Below the pieces are notes generated by a model. It was given only the letters and a program-made list of their open reading frames with translations. It ran no database searches and was not told the DNA's origin. From Zoogloea sp. 1C4 (GTDB lineage Bacteria > Pseudomonadota > Gammaproteobacteria > Burkholderiales > Rhodocyclaceae), in assembly GCF_009469605.1 (NCBI RefSeq), contig NZ_SSXU01000001.1, positions 62,001 through 126,000 on the forward strand: a stretch of 64,000 nt of DNA. The letters are read 5' to 3'. Positions 1 to 7,860 of the stretch are shown piece after piece (within the stretch, counting starts at the first letter, position 1; every line of letters starts with the position of its first letter). The translations under genes and the position numbers were made by a program.

Positions 1-775
1 GGTGCTGGCGTTGATGGTGAACTTGGCGGAGTCGGCGCCGCCGACGATGCTGTACGTCAGCGTCTGGGCCGGCAGGTCGGCATCCGTCGCCGTAACGGTG
101 AGCACTGCGGTGCTGTTCTCTGCGACGCTGGCCGTGGCGCTGCTGGTGATCGCGGGGGTGTTGTCGTTCACCGGCGTCACCGTCACTGCAATGGCTTGGG
201 TGCTGCTCAGCGTACCGTCGGAAACCTGGACGGTGACGTCATAGACGTTGTTACCGCCACTGTCAGTGGGCGCTTCGTAGTCCGGAGCGGTGACAAAGCT
301 CAACGCGCCGGTGCTGGCGTTGATGGAGAACTTGGCGGCGTCGGCGCCGCCGACAATGCTGTAGCTCAGCGTCTGGGCGGGCAGATCGGCGTCGGTCGCG
401 GTGACCGACATCACGGCCGTGGTGTTCTCGGCGACGCTGGCCGTGGCGCTGCTGGTGATCGCCGGAGTGTTGTCGTTCACCGGTCTCACCGTCACCGCAA
501 TCGCCTGGGTATCCGTCAGGAAGCCGTCGCTGACCTGGACGGTGACGTCGTAGACGTTGTTGCCGCCCGCGTCGGTGGGCGATTCGTAGTTCGGCGCGGC
601 GAGGAAACTCAGCGCGCCGGTGGTGCTATTGATGGAGAACTTCGCCGCATCGACCCCACCCGAGATCGAATACACCGGCGTGCCGCCATCCACGTCGGAC
701 GAGGTGACCGTCATCACCGCCGTGGTGTTCTCGGCCACGCTGGCGCTGGCGCTGCTGGTGATCACCGGCGGGTCG
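1..775 (-). repeat. Cadherin-like repeats at visible C-terminal side of giant protein
   Basis: Two full and one cut-off unit of about 100 residues, each with S-A-x-A-S-V-A-E-N-T-T-A-V, then D-A-A-K-F-x-I-N, then V-Y-D-V-T-V-Q-V-S-D. The copies are nearly identical at DNA level, and the array continues past the window edge. Confidence 0.78.
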
Positions 776-3700
776 TTCACCGCGGTGATGTTGATGGTGC
801 TGGTGCCGGTGGCGGTCTTCGCCCCGCCGGTACCCTGCCCGCCCGTGTTGCCGTCGCTGAAAGTCCAGCCGAGGGTGACGCTGGCCGGCGGCGCGTCGGA
901 CGAGTTGGCGTAGGCGATGGCGCTCATCACCTCGTTGATCCGCACCTGGGTGGCCGAGGCGTTGAAGGTGAGGAGCAGCGTGCCGGACGAGTTGGTCGTC
1001 ACGGTGCCGACATTCACGCCCGACAGCAGCAGGCTGCCGCCCTGGGTGAGCGCGCCCAGGTTGCCCGATGCGGAGAACACGTCCTGGGCGTTGGCGCCGC
1101 CGCTGCGGGCGAGCGTGAGGGTGGCACCGGCGTAGCTGTCGGCGGCGTAGAGCTCGGCGTCGAAGATGCGCACGCTCGAATCGATCACCACCGCGCTGGC
1201 GTTCTCGGTGTAGCTGACGCTGCCGCCGAGGCTGGTGGTGGCGGGGTTCGAGCGGGTGTCGAACTGGCCGTCTGTGGAGAAGCGGACGAGCAGCACGTCG
1301 TCGGTGGTGGTGTTGCTGTAGCCGGTGGCGACCACCCGCCCGTCGGCAGCGATCGCCGCCGAGTACAGGAAACTGTTGGTGCCCAGGTGGGCGGTGAGCT
1401 TGCCGTCGCCGCTGAAGCTGGTGTCGAGGCTGCCATCGCTCAGCAGGCGCGCCGCGGCCAGGTCGGACGACATGGCACCGCCGACCATCACGATCCTGCC
1501 GTCAGACTGCAGCGCGGTGGACCACGACGCATCGTAACCGCCGAAATCCACGGTCGTGATCCCGTCGCCGCCGCCAAACCCGGTGTCGATGGCACCGGCG
1601 CTGGTGTAGCGGACCACCGCGAAATCATTGTCGGAGCCGTTGTTGGAATAGCCGCCGACAACGATCTTGCCGTCCGACTGCACGGCCACCGACTGGGCGA
1701 TGTCGAAGCTGGCGCCGATGGCCGTGGTGACGATGCCGTCGCCGCCACCGAAGCTGGTGTCGAGGCTGCCATCGGTGTTGTAGCGCACCACGCCGAAATC
1801 CAGCGTCGCGCCGACGGTGGCGCTGCCGCTCTGGACGAGCTTGCCGTCCGACTGGAGCGCCAGGCCATAGCCGGTATCGGTGCCCCCGGCGATGTCCACG
1901 GTGGCCTTGCCATCACCGCTGAAGCTGGTGTCGAGGCTGCCATCGGCCAGATAGCGCACGACGGCAAAGTCGCTGGCCGACGTGCCACCGAGGACGATCC
2001 TGCCGTCGGTCTGGACGACCATGCTCCAGGCCTCGTCGGCCGTGCTGCTGCCGATGTCGGTGGTGACGATGCCGTCGCCGCCGCCAAAGGTGGTGTCGAG
2101 GCTGCCGTCGGCCAGGTAGCGCACCAGCGCGAAATCCCGATGCAGGCCGTTCTGGGTGAAGCCGGCGACGAGTATCCGGCCGTCCGACTGCACCGCCACC
2201 GCGTGGGCTTCGTCGTCGCCGCTGCCGATGGCCGTGGTGACGATGCCGTCGCCACCGCCGAAGCTGGTATCGAGGGTGCCATCCACGTTGTAGCGCATCA
2301 GCAGGAAATCGAGGTTGCTGCCGTTGCTCGAGTAGCCGGCGACCAGCATCTTGCCGTCAGGCTGGATCGTGGTCGCGTAGCCGCGGTCAGCCGCGGCGCC
2401 CGGCGCGGCGGTCACGCTGAAGTCGGCGGCGTTGAAGCTGGGTGCATCATCCACCGATGCAACCGAGATGTTGCGGGTGGCGGCGGTGCTCGTGCCCAAC
2501 CCGTCGGTCACGGTGAACGACACGGTGCGCGTGGCCGTGCCGGGCTGCTCCGACGTATTGACGTAGGTGATGCTGCGCAGCGCGGCCTGGTAGCTGGCCA
2601 CCGTGGCACTGCCGCTGAGGGTGAGCACGCCGGTGGTGCCGTTCCAGCTGCCGGTGATGCCCGACTGGTCGGTGAAGGCCAGGGTGTCCTGGCCGGCGTT
2701 GAAGCCGCTGGAGATTCTGACGGTGGCGCCGCTGAGGTTGGGGCTGTCGGAATCGGTCACCGTCAGGGCGCTGTCCACCACGGTGGCGGCGGCGTTCTCG
2801 GTGTAGGCAAGGGTACTGCCGGTGGTGGTGACGACCGGGAGCTGGTTGGCCGCCACCGTCACGTCGGCGGCAAATTCGGAGGTGTCGGTGAAGCTGGAAT
2901 AGGTCGCGTTGCTCTTGGTGGCGGTGGCCGACACATATTCGCCCGCGGCCACGGTTGCCGTGAGGATGGTGTTGAAGCTGGCGTTGCCCGAGCCGTTGGT
3001 CGCCACATTCACGTAGCCCAGGTAGCGCTGGCCTTCGCCATAGCCCGAGCTGTCCTTGGCGGCATTGGCGAAGAACTCGATCCGGTAGTAACTGCTGGCC
3101 GAACTGCCCAGCGTGCCGACGACGGCCAGCTGGCTGCTGCCGTCGGTGCGCGCGGTGGAGATCACCGGATAGTTCTGCAGGCTATTGGGGCCGGTGTCGG
3201 CGTCGCCCGCGTCGTTGGCGGTGACGCCGTCATTCTTCAGGTCGATCGCCAGATTGGCGTTGTTGTAGAAGGTGTTGCCCAGCAGCGAGAAGCTGACGCT
3301 GGAGGTGTCGGTGTAGATGCCACCCGTGGGGTTGTTGAAGATCTTGTTGCCGGCGCCGGCCGCGGTGCCGCCGATCGTCACGCCGGTGACGGACATGCCC
3401 ACCCAGACCCCGCCCATGACGTTGCCCAGCGACAGGCTGCCCGAGTAATCGGTGCCGATGTAGTTACCCTGGATCAGGGTGCCGCTGGCCGTGCCGCCGA
3501 TCTCGATGCCCTGGCGGTCGTTACCCGAGATGATGTTGCGCTCGGCCGCCGTCGTGCCGCCCACCCGGTTGTTGGCACCGCCGTAAACGTCGGCACCATC
3601 GTTACCGTTTCCCCTGGCGAGGGTGCCGGTGGCATCGGTACCGATGTAGTTGCCGATGACCACGTTGTTCGAGCCATACAGCGCGACGCCGGCATTGACG

Positions 3701-6700
3701 TTGTTCGACAGCACGTTGCGCGCCGCAGCGGTGGTGCCGCCGATGGTGTTGCCCGACGACGCCACATAGACGCCGAAGTTGCTCATCGTCGGCACGGCCG
3801 TGGTGCCGTCGGCGTCCAGGCCGACGATGTTGCCCTCGATGAGGTTGTTGTCGGCGCCCGCCATGAGGTACAGGCCAAAACCGTTACCGCTGTTGAAGCT
3901 GTTGATGGCGAGCCCGCGGATCGTCGAGCCGCCCGCCCCCGCGCCGAGCACGAGGCCATGCACCCCGGAGCCCGTGAGGCTGCCGTCGATCTCGACCACC
4001 GGCCGGCCGACCACGTAGTCGGGCTCGGTGGTGCCGTCGATGATCACCGCACCGGTAAGGGTAGGCAGCGCCGTGGTGGGCTTGATGGTGTGGGTGCCGC
4101 TCACCAGCGCATCGGCGATATTGAAGCTGATGGTGTCGGTGCCGGCGGTGGTGTTGGCGGCGATGATCGCTTCGCGGAGCGAGATCTTGCCGTCGGTGCC
4201 CTTGCTGGCGTTGAGCTGCTCGGCAGTGAAGCTGCTGCCAAGGCCGGTGTCGTTGGTGTCGGCCGTGGTGGTGACCACCAGCGCGCTCGACACGTCGGTC
4301 ACCGTCACCGCGATCGCCTGATTGGCGGTACCGCCAGCGCCGTCGCTCACCTGCACTGTAACGTTGTAGACGTTGTTGGCGTCCGAATCGGTGGGCGCTT
4401 CGTAGTCGGGCGCGGAGACGAAGCTGAGGGCACCGGTGCTGCTGTTGATGGTGAACTTCGCCGCGTCGGCCCCGCCCGAGATCGAATACACCGGCGTGCC
4501 GCCATCCACGTCGGACGAGGTGACCGTCATCACCGCCGTGGTGTTCTCGGCCACGCTGGCGCTGGCCGCGCTGGTGACGGTCGGCGCGTCGTTGACGGCC
4601 GTCACCGCCATCGACACCACCGCCGGCGCGCTGGTCATGCCGGTGCCGTCCGAAACGGTCAGGCTGATGGTACGGGTTGCAGTGCTGGGGTTTTCGCTGG
4701 TGTTGCGGTAGGTGACGTTGCGCACCAGCGCCTGCACGGCGGCCACCGAGGCGTTGCTGTTGAAGGTGACGGTGAGCGGCGTGCTGCCATTGCCAAAGCT
4801 GCCGCTGTAGGTGCCGATGGTGGTGCCACCGTAGGTCACGTTGGTGCCTGACAGGCCGATCTGCCCGACACCCGTACCCTGATTGCGGATGCCCAGTTCG
4901 TCACTGGCCGTGCCGTTGGCGGTGATCTGGTAGATCAGCTGGCCACCGGTGAAGGTGGTGGTGTCCGCATCGGTCACGGTGGCGCCGGCGTCGTAGATCA
5001 CCCCCGCGTTCTCCACGTAGGTGCCGCTGTAGCCGGTCAGCGTCAGGACGGGCGCCACCGCGTACTGGTAGCGCTGCATGAAGACGCCGTCGGTGTCGCC
5101 GGGGCCGTTGCCGTGCCACACCACAACCAGATGCCCCTTCTCGTCGGCCGCAATGCTCGGTACGTCCTGGTAGTCGGTGGTGGTGGTATTGACCCGCGTC
5201 TCGGCAGTCAGCGCGGTGCCGGACGAATCGTACTGGCGCATGTACACGCCGTCGAGGCTGCCGTCCTGGGCGTAGCTCTGCCACACCGCAACAAACCCGC
5301 CTCCGGCCAGCATGGTCACAACCGGGTTCTGCTGCTGGTTGGTGGTGGTGGTGTTGATCCGGAACTCGCCGCCCTGGGCCGCGCCGCTGCTGTTGTAGCG
5401 CTGGCCGTAGATGCCGTTGCCGCTGCCGTCCTGATTGCTCTCCCAGACGACCACGAAGTTGCCGGTGCTGTCCATCGCCACCACCGGCAGATCCTGGTTG
5501 CTGGTGGTGTAGGTGCTCACATGGAATTCACTGCCCTGCACCACCCCGCTGCTGTTGTACCGCTTGGCGTAGATGCCTTCGTTGTCGCCGTCCTGGCCAA
5601 AGCTCTGCCAGGCGATCACGAAATTGCCCGCGGCGTCCATGGCGACACTGGGCTCGGTCTGACTCTCGGTCGTGTAGGTATTGACCAGGAATTCCGAGCC
5701 CTGGGCCACGCCGCTGCTGTTGTAGCGCTGGGCGTAGACGCCGTTGGTGTTGACCAGATCCTGGCTCCAGCTCTGCCAGGCGACCACGAAGTTGCCGTTG
5801 GCGTCCATCGCCACCGAGGCTTCGATCTGGTCGTTGGTGGTGGTGGTATTGACCCGGAACTCGCTGCCCTGGGCCACCCCGCTGCTGTTGTAGCGCTGGG
5901 CATAGATGCCGTAGCGGCTGCCGTCCTGGCTGTTGCTCTCCCACACCACCACGAAGTTTCCATTGGCGTCCATCGCCACCGTTGGGTTGCGCTGGTTGTC
6001 AGCGGTGTAGGTGTTGACGTGGAACTGCGCGCCCTGGGCCACGCCGCTGGCGTTGTAGCGCTGACCGTAGATGCCGATGCCGGTGTCGGTGGCGCCCGAG
6101 CCGTCCATCCAGATCACGACGTAGTTGCCGTTGGCGTCCATCGCCACCGTCTTGGCCGACCAGTTATTGTTCTGGGTGCCGGTAACGCTGGTATTGACCC
6201 TTGTCTCCGATCCCTGGGCAGTGAGCGCCAGCACGCCGGTCCATTCGGCCTGAAGGTTCGCCGACGCAAACGGTGTCGCCTCAATCGCGCCGGTGCGCAC
6301 TTCCAGATCCCAGTCGCCGCCAAGGAGCGCGCTGCCGGTCGGATCATCGCTGGCCGCCACATCTGCGCCGGTGAGCTGGGCCAGGGTTGCCACGAGGGAC
6401 TGCCCGGCCTCGCCGTCGCCCACGTCACAGCCGTAGAGCAGCAGATCAGCGTCGGCCGACAGCGCATCGCCCCAGCCGGCGATCTCGCCCGCCCGCTGGA
6501 ACACCGATTCAGCATCCAGCTCGCTGGCGCCCAACTGGGCAACGCCACTGGCACCGTGGCCGATCACATGCACCGCCGAGACATCGCTGCGCCCGGCAAG
6601 CATCTCCCCGATCACGCTGATGCCGTCCTGGTCGCTGTCGACCACCACCACCTCGATGGGCCGCCCCGCCTGCTGTTGGGCCGATAGATCATCGAGCAGC

Positions 6701-6897
6701 TGCTGGACGTCCGGCACCCGGGCATCGACGAAGACCAACTCGGTACCGCCCTGCTGGATCGCCGTAGTGCCGTCACCCGGATGGGCCGAGCCCGCCAGCA
6801 CCGCCGCAACAATCCCCGCCGGCCCGGGATCGGCCGAGTAGAGGATGCGCGATTCGAAAGTCTCGATCAGCGCACGGCGGATGCGACGGCTGTTCAT
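1..6897 (-). CDS. Giant LEPR-XLL/DUF4347 repeat surface protein (C-terminus off window)
   Basis: The frame is open from the ATG at 6897 to the left edge, giving 2299 codons with no stop, so the C-terminus is missing. Residues about 14-23 (FESRILYSAD) resemble the LEPR-XLL N-terminal motif of giant surface proteins. Residues about 50-215 match DUF4347 (ELVFVDARVPD, then VHVIGHGASG and LLLYGCDVG). Next come six to seven copies of a 55-residue repeat opening VAMDANGNFVVVW, a cadherin-like stretch, a CSLREA-like segment (KISLREAIIAANT) leading into a right-handed beta-helix, Ig/cadherin-like domains, seven delta-60 repeats, and more cadherin repeats to the edge. No classical signal peptide or good ribosome site is visible. 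It starts 9 bases after the HlyD gene stop, so it is probably translationally coupled. It is the likely cargo of the upstream operon; an adhesin or matrix role is inferred. Confidence 0.88.
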   Translation of the reverse strand, partial: MNSRRIRRALIETFESRILYSADPGPAGIVAAVLAGSAHPGDGTTAIQQGGTELVFVDARVPDVQQLLDDLSAQQQAGRPIEVVVVDSDQDGISVIGEMLAGRSDVSAVHVIGHGASGVAQLGASELDAESVFQRAGEIAGWGDALSADADLLLYGCDVGDGEAGQSLVATLAQLTGADVAASDDPTGSALLGGDWDLEVRTGAIEATPFASANLQAEWTGVLALTAQGSETRVNTSVTGTQNNNWSAKTVAMDANGNYVVIWMDGSGATDTGIGIYGQRYNASGVAQGAQFHVNTYTADNQRNPTVAMDANGNFVVVWESNSQDGSRYGIYAQRYNSSGVAQGSEFRVNTTTTNDQIEASVAMDANGNFVVAWQSWSQDLVNTNGVYAQRYNSSGVAQGSEFLVNTYTTESQTEPSVAMDAAGNFVIAWQSFGQDGDNEGIYAKRYNSSGVVQGSEFHVSTYTTSNQDLPVVAMDSTGNFVVVWESNQDGSGNGIYGQRYNSSGAAQGGEFRINTTTTNQQQNPVVTMLAGGGFVAVWQSYAQDGSLDGVYMRQYDSSGTALTAETRVNTTTTDYQDVPSIAADEKGHLVVVWHGNGPGDTDGVFMQRYQYAVAPVLTLTGYSGTYVENAGVIYDAGATVTDADTTTFTGGQLIYQITANGTASDELGIRNQGTGVGQIGLSGTNVTYGGTTIGTYSGSFGNGSTPLTVTFNSNASVAAVQALVRNVTYRNTSENPSTATRTISLTVSDGTGMTSAPAVVSMAVTAVNDAPTVTSAASASVAENTTAVMTVTSSDVDGGTPVYSISGGADAAKFTINSSTGALSFVSAPDYEAPTDSDANNVYNVTVQVSDGAGGTANQAIAVTVTDVSSALVVTTTADTNDTGLGSSFTAEQLNASKGTDGKISLREAIIAANTTAGTDTISFNIADALVSGTHTIKPTTALPTLTGAVIIDGTTEPDYVVGRPVVEIDGSLTGSGVHGLVLGAGAGGSTIRGLAINSFNSGNGFGLYLMAGADNNLIEGNIVGLDADGTTAVPTMSNFGVYVASSGNTIGGTTAAARNVLSNNVNAGVALYGSNNVVIGNYIGTDATGTLARGNGNDGADVYGGANNRVGGTTAAERNIISGNDRQGIEIGGTASGTLIQGNYIGTDYSGSLSLGNVMGGVWVGMSVTGVTIGGTAAGAGNKIFNNPTGGIYTDTSSVSFSLLGNTFYNNANLAIDLKNDGVTANDAGDADTGPNSLQNYPVISTARTDGSSQLAVVGTLGSSASSYYRIEFFANAAKDSSGYGEGQRYLGYVNVATNGSGNASFNTILTATVAAGEYVSATATKSNATYSSFTDTSEFAADVTVAANQLPVVTTTGSTLAYTENAAATVVDSALTVTDSDSPNLSGATVRISSGFNAGQDTLAFTDQSGITGSWNGTTGVLTLSGSATVASYQAALRSITYVNTSEQPGTATRTVSFTVTDGLGTSTAATRNISVASVDDAPSFNAADFSVTAAPGAAADRGYATTIQPDGKMLVAGYSSNGSNLDFLLMRYNVDGTLDTSFGGGDGIVTTAIGSGDDEAHAVAVQSDGRILVAGFTQNGLHRDFALVRYLADGSLDTTFGGGDGIVTTDIGSSTADEAWSMVVQTDGRIVLGGTSASDFAVVRYLADGSLDTSFSGDGKATVDIAGGTDTGYGLALQSDGKLVQSGSATVGATLDFGVVRYNTDGSLDTSFGGGDGIVTTAIGASFDIAQSVAVQSDGKIVVGGYSNNGSDNDFAVVRYTSAGAIDTGFGGGDGITTVDFGGYDASWSTALQSDGRIVMVGGAMSSDLAAARLLSDGSLDTSFSGDGKLTAHLGTNSFLYSAAIAADGRVVATGYSNTTTDDVLLVRFSTDGQFDTRSNPATTSLGGSVSYTENASAVVIDSSVRIFDAELYAADSYAGATLTLARSGGANAQDVFSASGNLGALTQGGSLLLSGVNVGTVTTNSSGTLLLTFNASATQVRINEVMSAIAYANSSDAPPASVTLGWTFSDGNTGGQGTGGAKTATGTSTINITAVNDPPVITSSASASVAENTTAVMTVTSSDVDGGTPVYSISGGVDAAKFSINSTTGALSFLAAPNYESPTDAGGNNVYDVTVQVSDGFLTDTQAIAVTVRPVNDNTPAITSSATASVAENTTAVMSVTATDADLPAQTLSYSIVGGADAAKFSINASTGALSFVTAPDYEAPTDSGGNNVYDVTVQVSDGTLSSTQAIAVTVTPVNDNTPAITSSATASVAENSTAVLTVTATDADLPAQTLTYSIVGGADSAKFTINAST
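1250..2400 (-). repeat. Seven delta-60 repeats (inside giant protein)
   Basis: Seven copies of about 55 residues carry the delta-60 signature: (V/L)QSDGKIVVGG, then D-F-A-V-V-R-Y-x-x-D-G-S-L-D-T-S-F-G-G-G-D-G. Seven tandem copies are compatible with a second propeller-like domain. Confidence 0.8.
3200..4180 (-). repeat. Right-handed beta-helix region (inside giant protein)
   Basis: This starts with a CSLREA-like segment (GKISLREAIIAANTTAG) that lacks the usual Cys. Short units follow with the N-x-I-x-G-N-x-I-G-T-D-x-x-G-T pattern and repeated N-x-I-G-G-T-T-A-A-A-x-N lines typical of parallel beta-helix (pectate-lyase-like) folds. Boundaries are approximate. Confidence 0.65.
4296..4600 (-). 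repeat. Isolated cadherin-like repeat (inside giant protein)
   Basis: One unit of about 100 residues with the bacterial cadherin/tandem-95 pattern (SASVAENTTAVMTVT, then DAAKFTINSSTGALSF and YEAPTDSDANNVY). It is nearly identical to the array at the other end of the visible protein (1-775) but separated from it by about 3.5 kb of other domains. The near-identity at DNA level points to recent duplication. Confidence 0.7.
5050..6147 (-). repeat. VAMDANGN-type 55-residue tandem repeats (inside giant protein)
   Basis: Six full copies and a degenerate seventh of a repeat of about 55 residues. Each begins V-A-M-D-A-N-G-N-F-V-V-x-W, continues with G-I-Y-x-Q-R-Y-N-S-S-G-V-A-Q-G and ends in V-N-T-x-T-T. 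The fourth to seventh copies are progressively less exact. The spacing and Trp/Asp-Gly pattern suggest a beta-propeller, one blade per repeat. Edges are approximate. Confidence 0.8.
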
Positions 6898-6906
6898 GAA
6901 CGTCTT

Positions 6907-7860
6907 TTAGCGCCGGTTTTTTTCCTTGAAGGAAGTGAGGCTCGAATCCATGCGCATGCCGCCCACGAGGCGGGCCCCGGCGGCGGCGATGGGCGTCTGG
7001 GGCGATGTCTCGCCGAAGGTGATCCGGCAGCGCAGGCCGGCCGGCAGGGTGTTGCCGGGGTTGGGCAGCGCAAGACGCACCCGGAAGGTGTTGCTGGCCG
7101 CATCCACCACGCGGTCCACCAGCGTCACGGACGCATCCACCGGCCCCGCATTGGGCAGATCCGGCTTCACGCTGGCCACCTCGCCCACCCGGATGGTGCC
7201 GAAGCGGGCCACCGGCACGATCACCTCGATGCGCAGCGGATCGATCTTCGCCACCTTAAAGATCGGCTTCTCCTCGACCCGCTCGCCCAGCGAGAGATAG
7301 CGCTCGACCACCACGCCATCGAAGGGGCTGCGGATCGTCCGCAGGCCCACCTGGGCCTCGGCCACGCCGACTTCACGACTCCACACCCGCAGCTGTTCGC
7401 GGGTCTGCAGCACCTTCTGCTCGGCTACCTGGAAATCGGCCCGGGCCTGGTCGAGGGCCTGCTGAGCCACGTAGTTCCTTGCCACCAGATCCTCGGCCCG
7501 GCGCATCTTCTGGCGGGCCAGGTCACGGCTGGCTTCGGCGCTGTGCAGGTCGGCCTCGGTGGCGGCGCGCGACCGGGCGACTTCGGCGGTGGCCCGTTCG
7601 ACGTCATTGCGCAGCACGGCCAGCACCTGGCCCTTGCGCACCACGTCGCCACGCTCGGCACGCAGGCTGTCGAGCACGCCGATGACGGCGCTCCCCAGAT
7701 CGGCCACCTTGTCGGGTTCGATCAGGCAGCCGAGGGTTCCCGATGAAGCTGCGCCTGCGGTTCCACCGGCCCCTTGCGGACCGGCGGCCGCAGCCATTCC
7801 GGCCATTCCGGCCAGCCCCCAGCACGCGCAGCTCAACATCCATTTCTTCATTGTCGTCAT
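6907..7860 (-). CDS. HlyD-family periplasmic adaptor protein
   Basis: A protein of 317 residues with an N-terminal hydrophobic export signal (a Lys-rich start, then an Ala/Gly/Met-rich stretch to about residue 27). A biotinyl-lipoyl-like half-motif follows (AERGDVVRKGQVLAVL), then a long alpha-helical hairpin rich in Ala, Arg and Gln, the second half-motif (IRSPFDGVVVERYLSLGERV) and a beta-barrel region. This is the order of membrane-fusion proteins. The ATG at 7860 overlaps the stop of the SecA-like gene; an in-frame ATG at 7851 is the alternative. No ABC transporter, RND pump or TolC gene is nearby, so it probably serves the same envelope machine as its operon partners. Family assignment is firm; role is inferred. 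Confidence 0.85.
   Translation of the reverse strand: MTTMKKWMLSCACWGLAGMAGMAAAAGPQGAGGTAGAASSGTLGCLIEPDKVADLGSAVIGVLDSLRAERGDVVRKGQVLAVLRNDVERATAEVARSRAATEADLHSAEASRDLARQKMRRAEDLVARNYVAQQALDQARADFQVAEQKVLQTREQLRVWSREVGVAEAQVGLRTIRSPFDGVVVERYLSLGERVEEKPIFKVAKIDPLRIEVIVPVARFGTIRVGEVASVKPDLPNAGPVDASVTLVDRVVDAASNTFRVRLALPNPGNTLPAGLRCRITFGETSPQTPIAAAGARLVGGMRMDSSLTSFKEKNRR

Noticed and set aside
196-4851. A 1551-codon plus-strand open frame rich in His, Arg, Gly and Val
   Set aside because: It is antisense to the giant repeat protein. Its translation shows low-complexity shadow composition with no family motif, while the minus-strand frame gives clear domains.
1-6200. Tandem DNA repeats considered as a CRISPR array or satellite
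   Set aside because: Repeat units are protein domains of about 165-300 bases within one open frame, without spacers of constant length.
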